From contig NC_135554.1 in assembly GCF_964340395.1 (NCBI RefSeq), positions 22,178,092-22,225,591 of the forward strand: a DNA stretch of 47,500 nucleotides, written 5' to 3'. Positions 11,001 through 21,243 of the stretch are shown piece after piece. This DNA comes from Glandiceps talaboti (taxonomy: Eukaryota; Hemichordata; Enteropneusta; Spengelidae). The notes under the pieces are model-generated. The model was not told the origin of the DNA and searched no databases. It saw only the letters and a list, made by a program, of their open reading frames with translations. A program made the translations under genes and the position numbers. How positions within the stretch are numbered: position 1 is the stretch's first letter; every line of letters starts with the position of its first letter.

Positions 11001-14000
11001 TCATGTGATATGACATTTAATACACACCCTCAGACAACTTACATGCAAAAGAAACAATTACATAGGTGATGTGCACAGTGGGGATGTAGAAGTAGTCAAG
11101 TTGAAATGCTGATAATCAGTTAGTAAAGAAACAATTACAGCTAATTCTAGGACAATATTTGGACACCAATTAACAGCTTGTTAGTGTTGGGGGGGGGGCT
11201 ATGTCTCTGAATGTAGAACACTTGTTACTATTTGCTGATATTCATTTATATTTGATATTGGGAATAGTTTAGGGTGTCATTAGGTATAGACATTAATGGC
11301 ATTTGTAGCATAGACTAACAAAGCATCATGCATAGCCATAGTTACTGTGTAAGGTAGCCAGTTCAGACATGGGCATCATGGAACAATGAAGCTAAGATTA
11401 TGGACATTTATAATCTAATAACAATAGTATGTAATACAAGTACGCGTAAACATGTGCGTGAAACTGACAGGTGTGAAGCTTGAAGTGAGCGGACGATTGT
11501 GACTATTATTGCAATAAAGCTTACTGATGTGTATTTTCAGTGTTAACCTCCTTCCTTTGATGTAATAATCTTCAGATTCAACGAGAATATCAATACAAAC
11601 ACTTGAAACCCCAGAAAACCTAGTCTTTCCAGAATTAGAACAACACCATGTCCCCCAATCTGATTAAAATCTGATGTTAGATAGGCTGGTTTTCCTGTAT
11701 TTACCTTTATTCCATCGTTATTGCGTCTTTTACGTTAGTTTTTTATTTTCCTGGACGAACGCCTTTGGAAAGGCGTTCGTCCAGGAAAATAAAAAACTAA
11801 CGTAAAAGACGCAATAACGATGGAATAAAGGTAAATACAGGAAAACCAGCCTATCTAACATCAGATTTTAATCAGATTGCATGTCCCCGTACCACCGCCG
11901 TAACGTTACACGGTAGCTTCCTGGTTTACCTTACATCGACGTTGGTGGCGCACTTTAAAAATGAAGCGCGAGCGCGAGCAGACGATCGATCGATATTTTG
12001 TTGCCTTGCTAGGAAGGCCGAGGAAGCGCTCTCATATTCATAATTATGAAGACAGGGTATGAAAACGATCTCAAAAAGTCTGGGGACGTGCGTTACCAAA
12101 AGGTAGGGACAGGGGGGGACACTTTTTACCCAGCATCACAAAGAATTCACAGGGTAACCTAAATTATTATTTTTCATTATATTTCGTATTGGGAGTACTC
12201 AAACCTTCATGTGATTCAAAAACTTGAAAAAAAGGCGAAAATGACCCGAGAAGTGAAGCGAGAATAGACGAGACATAGCTTGGACAGCGATCTTGATGGG
12301 TGTACAAGGAGGTGCTGAGCGCTAAACAACTTCTTCAGCAACACCACTCGGTTGAAATCTATTGAAACAATCAATCTTTATTACACTCACAATAACACCA
12401 TCTAATCTGAGTACGGTACAATGAAAGTCAAGGGGGAAAAAGCCTTGTTTATTGAACAATACAGTAAAAGTATATGCTGACTAGACAGATTATCATTTCA
12501 CCTTGGCTTGTTTACTTTGCAGTAATATCTCAAAGAATTATCAATGAATTTACATGAAACTTAGTAGAAAGATTAATAATGTAAGGACCCAAGTATGTGT
12601 TTATTCACGTGTCTGATGGGATTTTGGTTACATTGTATGGTATGGTGCCAACAAGTCTTGAAAACTATAAACAGTGTAGCAGTTAGAGAGACGTCTTTCG
12701 AGAAACAATTTGGACCAGCTGTCCTTGATACATCTTGCTTTAGTCTATCAAGAAAACATACATCATTCATCACTGGTCAATAATAAATTGCATGATTTTT
12801 TAGGTTAGGTCATCGAATCAACTGCAAATTTTTCCATTATTTTATTTTAAAACAGTTCTGTGAAAAAAAATAAACAAACACTAGTGCTACTGGAGGAAAT
12901 ATAGTAGATGTGCAAGTGGAAGTAAAAGAAATATATTGACATGGGACATGCACAAGAGGAAATATTTAGCAAGATTTTATATAAATGTTGAAATAAAAAA
13001 AATAATATTGATATTTATATAACGGTTAGAACAAAAATTCTTCATATTGACATGTCACAATATAATGTGATTCTACTTATAATAACTGATCATGAGCCAA
13101 AAAAATCATGTTATGCTATATTATTTTTATATATGAATATAATAATTTTAATTTTAATTAGGCCATGACAATTAATATTGTCCAGTATATTATGTACAGA
13201 ACTGTTTTGTACCTGCAGAAACTTGCTGAGTAATATTTGTTGACAATGGCAATAAGCAAATGAAAATATAAATCGATTGCAAAGGTGCATATTTAGACCA
13301 CAAAGATTTTCAACTATGTGGACTCACTGGACAAGTGATAAGTTTTCATAATCTTCAATTCTTTTTTTCACCCCTTCAACCTGTCCTTCTAATGTTCAGC
13401 TTGGTATAGGAAATGAATAGAGAAACACATGTAGGTTCTAAAAAAACAAGCGTGCAATACTCCATGGATCTGCTACATGCAGGCTGCAAGAGAAACAAAA
13501 AAACATAATTGACAATAAACAAGAAATGGTCAGGCACTACTCAAAATGAATAAAGTGAAATAAAGTGAAAAAAATACAATCAACACACACAATCAATACT
13601 GACATAACCTTTTTTTTTTTGCTAGAGCTGTTAATTTACAAAGATTTCACAATGTAGTGTTCTGATGCAGCCAGTGATGACACTAAATTAAATATTTTTA
13701 CCACTGAAGAATATCGACAATTCAAATAAAATTACATCACAAATTACAAATAATGGCAAAAGTGATCAACACATTTTTCTCAACAAGAGACATTTGACTG
13801 GTTTTGGTATGTAAATAAAAAGTCTCAAATGTTGGGTGTGAAATCATCAAGGTTTTGAATAAAATTGGCCATTGCATGTTTGATATATGGCTTTACACAG
13901 ACAGACATTGGACACATTGAAATAGCACCCACCCCTTTTTTTCAGGCACAGAACAAAAAAAAAATAATCTTTTTCAAATGTCAATTTATTTCAATGAATG

Positions 14001-17000
14001 ACCTGCAATTGTACATGCTCAGTCATTTATGATTTACCAATTGAACCTTGCCCTTGTATTTTAGCAAGATATATGGTAAATGTGTGAGAAAAATGGTAAC
14101 ATTTACATACTTCATAACCTACATGTAGAGTCTCTGGCACAGGTAAAAGGAAGGAGACAGAGCTGTGGGAGTGTTGTTTCAGTGTTTTTTGTTAAGGGCG
14201 GTAAGTAGGCAAAATCTACCTGAGTTCCCCTTTCATTTTACCAGGATTCCCCATCCCACCACAATCCTTGTAAATAGTATATGGGGAAACTGCCAGTTTT
14301 ACCAGATTTACTACTTCTTGAATTGTTACCAGGGTTCCAAACCCTTAGCAAACACACTTTCCATTAGAAGAGTACAGGACAAATTTAGTTTCCTCAAGAA
14401 TGCTGAAATGGGGATTTAATGGATGATGCAGCAAGGCATTGTCTCAGAAGTTGGTTATTTTGGAGCAATCTATTTCGATGAAATAAAATACAGCAAATCA
14501 AACTGTCAATTTATGATTAAATTAGGATTATGTTGCTTAATTGACACACACTATTACTTCAGACTTTCTAGGTGCAAGAAAACCTAGATTTATTCTTAGA
14601 TATTTTTACACCAAATGTGATTTGTTTTTATTTATTATTATTATTATTTTTATTTTTTTTGGACGGGGGGGTCATAAACATTTGTGTAAAATTAACACTT
14701 CAAGATTGACTGAAAATAGCATTTTGTAAAAAAAAATAAAAAAAAAAAAATAAACAGTACTAACTAGTCTACAGCTGTTTATTGTATGACAAAGAAAAGA
14801 AGCACTGAAAATAAAACCTCATGTATGAAATGTACTGTTGCACACCAAAAATGCAACAATTAATACTTTTGACACATACTAACAAGTATTTACAAGGTGT
14901 TTTACGTGACTGGAAACTTGCAAAAGGCGCGAAAATGAGAATGGCCTAAGTGTCTGTGTGAAGTTAAACCGGTAAATTTATATCAGCCGATACATTTTCT
15001 GAACAGGCTCTAGTCTAGAGTGCAAAGTTACTTGCTTCACGCACGGCCCCAGAACCTGTAATAAATTCACGACGAACTTTTACTTGCATATAATAAAGTC
15101 ACTGTCCCGGCACTACGTTCCGCCGGTTTTTCATAAACAAATGTTACAACCGTATTATTCGGGAAAACTTGACCATAAACAAATATGCTGGATTACAAAA
15201 TAACTAAGCAATGACTAGACTGAAAGCAACATTTTCAAAACTAATTTACTGCAACTACTACAGCATGTTAGGCGTCGGCAAGACGTAATCAAACTCTGGA
15301 AACAAGACAGGTAAAAAAAATCACTGTAAACATTACCTTGTAACTTGTAAGTAAACTGCTCATATGTAATCACGCACGGTGACCATTGTATATTGCCAAT
15401 GAAGCAATGAAGGCATGATGTCAAAACAAACACATAGGTGTTATCGTGGGTTATACTTCCATGGCCTTACCCACAACTTGAAGATAAACAAAGCCGATCG
15501 CAACAAGGTCAAGGACGTACACCATCGATGCGAGATTGATCGAAACACACATGTGAACACAGCTATCGTACATTACGGCAATGCCTGCTTTGCGACGAAA
15601 CAGCAACACGCGGGGCTCTCTGCGAGTACCATGTTACGTTAATCGGTAACGCACGTATCCAGAAAATCGGCGTAGTTTTTCCTTTATATTTTCATGGGTT
15701 ATCGTTAAAATATTGACATTCTGGTTATAGAATATTTACTTGTAAGACAGTGTCGATGAATTGTGAAATTATTGTAGGTCATGTTTGGTCGTGAATGTGT
15801 AAACGTTGAAATGTGTAAATTTGTATTGCATACCCTGTCTATGTTATAGTGTGCAGAGAAGGTGACATGAGTGAGCGCGTCCGCGCCCTTAGCAACCAAT
15901 TGCAACAATGTATCATCCGACGTACCCTCGCTACAGAAGTGAGCCACCAACGTTCATTTTGACACGATATATTTCTCGAACTCACACATCACATGCATTA
16001 CACATAAATCTTCATCTACAATAGGAAAAGACGTGAATTTTTTTGTTTCGTTTTCAAATTCTATTTTCATTTTGTTATTTTATATATTCACAATCTTAGC
16101 TTTATTGTGCCATGATGCCCATGGTTCAGACTGCTATTGAAATTTGGATGTGAACAGTTCTGTTGTGTGGTAGAGCTATAATGAAGTTGGTCAACAAAAA
16201 TAATGATCTTATTTAATTTTTATTTATTTATTTATTCAGCTTTGACATATAAAGTCAGGATGAGTCACACAGGTGACTAACACCTATAGAAAGCGACCCT
16301 CCTCAATGTTCAGTGTTAATGTAGGAGGAAACCAGAGTACCCGGGGAAAACCTGCGTTGTTCGGTAGAGTCAAACTGAACGACACTCTTCTTACTTACAG
16401 TGTGGTAATTTTAACCGAACCCTGAATGGGGTTTGAACCCCGACCACAGAGGTAAGAGGCAAGTGGTTTAACCACTTGGCCACCGACAACCCTAGTTGTA
16501 ATGGCTCCACTGATTAGATAACACACAGACAAAGAGGTTTCTTCCTTGTCTGTGGATAACACTAATGTGAGAACCTGGAATTTAAACCCAGGTCTTTAAA
16601 TTTAAAGCCAACAAACACAAGTCTTTGAATTGTTCAAATGAAAAGAAATACGAAAATCAATAATTTTAAAATTCCATAGATATTTAGATTTCTGACAGTT
16701 ACAAGTTTGACTTCTTTCAGACCAGAGGACACTGTACTTGATATCGGGTCAGGTCTTGGTGGACCAGCTAGGTATGTCGCACATGTTACGAAGTGTCAAG
16801 TAACAGCTTTGGAAATTCAGCATGACTTAGATGTGACTGCTGAAGACCTAACCAAACGTTGTAATCTAGACAAGTACGTTACACATGTATGTGATGATTT
16901 CCTGACTGTTGATTTTGGTGAGTCGCAAGAAATATGTAGATAATTAATTAATTCTTCCGCTCAACCAGTCTCGTGTTAATTCATGTTGGCTATTTTGACT

Positions 17001-20000
17001 TCCACCGAACCAGCCGAGTGTTAAGTCATGTTGGTTATTTTTGAATATCGTCTCCCTTACTCCAAGCATTTCCCAAATGGCTTTTTACTTTATATTATGA
17101 AATTTAATTCTGTCAGAAAGCCAACCTAAATTCTTATCAGATTTTTCGACTTGACTCTAGGCTACATATAATACCATTTCATTTTTTTCTGTAATGAGTT
17201 TTGTGAAAGATATGAATATCGTTTTCTAACGAAATTGAAATAATGACTATTTATAATTTCATAAGATTTCATGAATGTCAGCACATGTATTTGTTGCAGA
17301 AACATTTTTATGGAAAATTGATTTTTGGCGTTTGGGCGCAAATTTATTTTGGTGAATCAACAACAGGAATTTTTCAAATCAATGACAAATAAATTCAGTT
17401 TACAAATCGGTATCACTTTTGTTGGTTATATTTTGGTTTTACACCAACTTTGTTTCTCTCTTCTCCTTTTAGTTAGTCAAAATTTACCAGTAAAAACACT
17501 TCCAATTTGATGCAAATTTATTGGGTGCAAAAATGTTTATGGGTGTTAAATGTTTCATTTAGTTTAATTACACTCTGTATCATTGTTCCATGCCAGCTCC
17601 AGTAAACCTAGCATGACGTAATTTTGTTTTTATGCTAATTTTAACGGGTTCATGCATGCACAGCATTCATGTGGCTGCTGTAATAAATCCATGCATGTGC
17701 AGTCATTCGTATCGTTGGTACTGCAGTTTCAACAGCTCAGTAACTCAGACAGCCTAAAAATAACAATTTCATGTCACTCCGACTCTGTTCCTCCTGTGGA
17801 AATCATCTGAAAGGTCATACAGGTCTTAGTGTACGTTTTTGTTCGTCGAATATGTTGAAATCACCACAACACCAGTCTACTGGCCCAGACAATTCCGAGT
17901 ATGTTGAATCGACAGACCAGGACATTGCAAGCACCGAGCAAGATAATCACAAGAATCATTTTCATGAGAAAATGATTGAGCTAAATGGTTTAAGATCCAA
18001 AATATATATGTCAAGTGAGGGTACCAAAAAATTGGTATAAAAGTGGACCTATTCTTACAAAACAAAACATGACAAGAATTATTCTGTGTCAATAGTGTGT
18101 CACAAACGTACAGTATTTCATAGAAAGATAACCCCACTGCTGCTGGTGAGCCCATTTCTTAACAAAAGTCACACAGCTAGCGGCTATGGTAGGACTGATA
18201 GGTTCATGAATACACAAAATATTTTCAATACCAGTTTTATTTGTATTGGTGTATTTATTTTCCTACTTAACCTTGTTTTTATTACTCATTTGATTGAAAA
18301 GTCATCTGTTTGCATTCTACCAGCATATTTTAGGCCTCTGCTGAATGAAACTGGTGATATGCATACATTTGCCTGTATTTAGAATTTTACCATACCTTGT
18401 TGGATGTTTACACAGAAGAAGTATTTAACTACATACTTTATATAATAATATTGTCTTTATTTGTTTTCATCCAACATATGACACAATATTAATACCTATT
18501 GTTATAAAAGTCAAGAGATTTGTGTTTGCATTGTTTTCATAACATGTATATCCTGAATGGAAACAGCTGTGTACCTTTTCATATCAGGGTGACTCTATTT
18601 TTTTTCTCTGTTTCTCATTACCCGACCAACCCAAATGTTCAGCTCCGACATCAAAATAAACAAATATTTTTATTTTCACCCACCCTTAATATTTTGCGGA
18701 ACAGTGCCCTCTCTGTCAAGAAAAAGCAAGTGTCTGGACTGTCAATGTCATATACAGTCATGGCGATGACAACAACATTTTTTTCATGACAAAAGTTATT
18801 CAAATAGGGGGTTGAAAACATACCAATTGTGTAGAGAAGCTGGGAAAGAGTGTGTTACCAGGAATTCAATAAAAAGAAGATAGAGAGGAGGAAAAAGAGA
18901 GGCAGAGAAACATGAAGATGATTTTTTACTTTTTTTTAAATCAAATGACTGACCAACCCATTCTTACCACAAAAAAGTAATGAGAAACATAAAAAAAAGA
19001 TGGTCACCCTAATAGGTCATATTATGACTTACATAATTATGAATAATGATAATGATCAATGTTTTCACAATCAATATTATGTTTCCTTGGCAAACATTTT
19101 TAACTGTATTTTTTAAAACTTTTTTTTTCCTACAACATTTATACTAGTATTGCAAATTGTGGTTTTGGTATGTCTTACAAAAAAAGCATACATCATCATT
19201 TTCCAATGGATAAAACAATAATTTTGCCCTGGAATTTTGAATCAACGTCTGTTCATAAATTGTTACTACATGGGATAATTACCAGTAGGGCTCCCTAGTT
19301 ATGAATTGATTATTTCATTAAAGCTGCACATTAGTTGCATTCATATGTGTGCATCTCAGGGTCCCAATACATGCTAAGAAAATATATCCTAAACTAGGGA
19401 TGTTCAAACAAAAATTTATTGATGAGCAGAAATTGACAGAATTTATAAAAAGACTTCACCAAGGGAAATGTACTAGCTTCATGTAAATAAGCCAAATTTG
19501 ACGTGGACAGTCAGAACTTGGGATGGATAACATATAATGTGATCAACGCATGTGTTTGTCAACGAAACAAAATTTAAAATCACTTTGTCGAGACATGTGT
19601 GTTGGATGACCTCTGAACTTTGCATGAACTTTGAAATATTACCACATCCTTTTTTCCCCAATCCTTAGGTACAAACAAGTATGATTATTTGTTGAGCTGG
19701 TTGGTATTTCTACATATTCCAGATAAAGAAGCTGTCTTTGAAGCATGTTTCAGGCATTTAAAACCCGGTGGAAAAATGTAAGTTACTTGCATTAATAGAA
19801 AAGGGGCCAGATGTTTGTCTGGATTATTTTTATTTCACATAAAGAAATACATCAGAGGTATCTTAATACTGTCCCAATTTAGAATTCATAGAACTTTGTG
19901 TTCATTTTTTATTTCATTTTTTTTCTGTCACATACATTTTGCACAATTGCCAAGAGACCCCAAATTGAAATGTGTTACATGTTGGTGGAGGGTCTATGGT

Positions 20001-21212
20001 TACATGCATTGTTCTGTGACTGTGTTAGTATCAATCCAGTACTGCCTCATGGGAATTAGTAAACATGCATATACATTAGATGATTGATAAATATATTCAT
20101 GACTAAGTTACATAGTGCCTTCAAATAAGGAGTCATGAATATTTCATCATTCATCTAATGCATATTCACCTCTGCTATCTCCCATGAGGCAACAGTGGAC
20201 CACTGCTAGGACAATGAATGTGAAGTAATTTAGTAATGATCTGGCATTTTTTGGCAATCATGTTGTGAAATTTAAGTGATGCGAAATAATGAAATGACCA
20301 CTCTCCAGAACCATTAAATGCCAGAACCCAAAGCTTATCAAAATGCCTTCATTTCCTGGAGTGACAATGCGCAGTCCTACTGTTAAGACACCTGTGGAAT
20401 GTGTTCAACTGTCCTAATATAGGATGTACCTGTGGGAGGTCTCCTGACACCTATGGTCTCCTCAAACTGTCCTGTTTTGTGTGTATGTGCACATGACTCA
20501 GAGTAAAATGTACTATTCTGCATGTAAATTCAAAACCATCCAACCTGAGCTTTAATAGGAATCATTTCTGTAATAATGTTTTGTTTTCTATCTCAGATAT
20601 GTGGAAGATATGTTTGCAATAGGGAAGTTCACAAAGTCTGAAGACTCGGCATTCCAATCTGTTGTTTATAGTGAAAATTTGAAATCCAAGGATGGTTATA
20701 AAGAAGGTCTTCAGAAAGCTGGATTCATTGATGTACAAGTAAGAATAGTTTGAATATTAAATTACCAACCCCTCCTCCAAAATTCTGAATCAGAAGTATT
20801 TATCATCTATGTTAGCCCCCTCCTCCCCTCCACTAATTGAATGAGGATATCCTCTATGTCAGCCACCTCCCCCTCCACTAATAGAATCAGAAAGATATCG
20901 TCTGTTAGCCCCCTCCCCCTCCACTAAGGGAGCCTTCAGTATTTACAGGGGGAGAGCTGGAGGAATAAGGGGGGGGGGGGGGGGTCACATTTTACAATCC
21001 ATAGTTTTGTGACCAAATTGAATATTCAATTATTGTCAATTTGTTTTGTGTGTTTTGAGATGTAAACGTGAGATGATCAGTACTCAATGAGTACTTTACA
21101 TGCCAAAATACAAAAACAAAAATACACATATTGTTTAATAAAACGATGCATTTTGTTGAGTGTACCATCTCACCTTATCACTCACACTGTCCGTGAATGT
21201 TGTTGTTAAAAT

Positions 21213-21243
<31 letters not shown>

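Larger units (their letters stand above)
10929..16720 (+). other. Methyltransferase intron 3 (5.8 kb)
   Basis: The intron carries an 18-bp copy of exon 3 sequence at 10937-10954, a 224-bp palindromic element (11656-11879) and a GC-rich patch with a short transposase-like open frame (11961-12062). It also holds a dispersed repeat (about 14185-14400) and an antisense SINE (16210-16493). Between about 12350 and 14150 it is plain AT-rich sequence. A CpG-bearing patch at about 15000-15960 has no supported gene. Confidence 0.6.

Noticed and set aside
11656-11879. Assembly or cloning foldback artefact as the source of the perfect palindrome
   Set aside because: An artefact would not leave a 9-bp direct duplication of the target at both outer ends, though long reads should confirm it.
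12595-12783. 62-residue open frame in intron 3
   Set aside because: No family resemblance, no splice context and an overlapping open frame on the other strand.
16421-16493. tRNA gene on the minus strand
   Set aside because: A and B boxes are present, but they head a SINE with a body and AT-rich tail; the same holds for 10700-10780.
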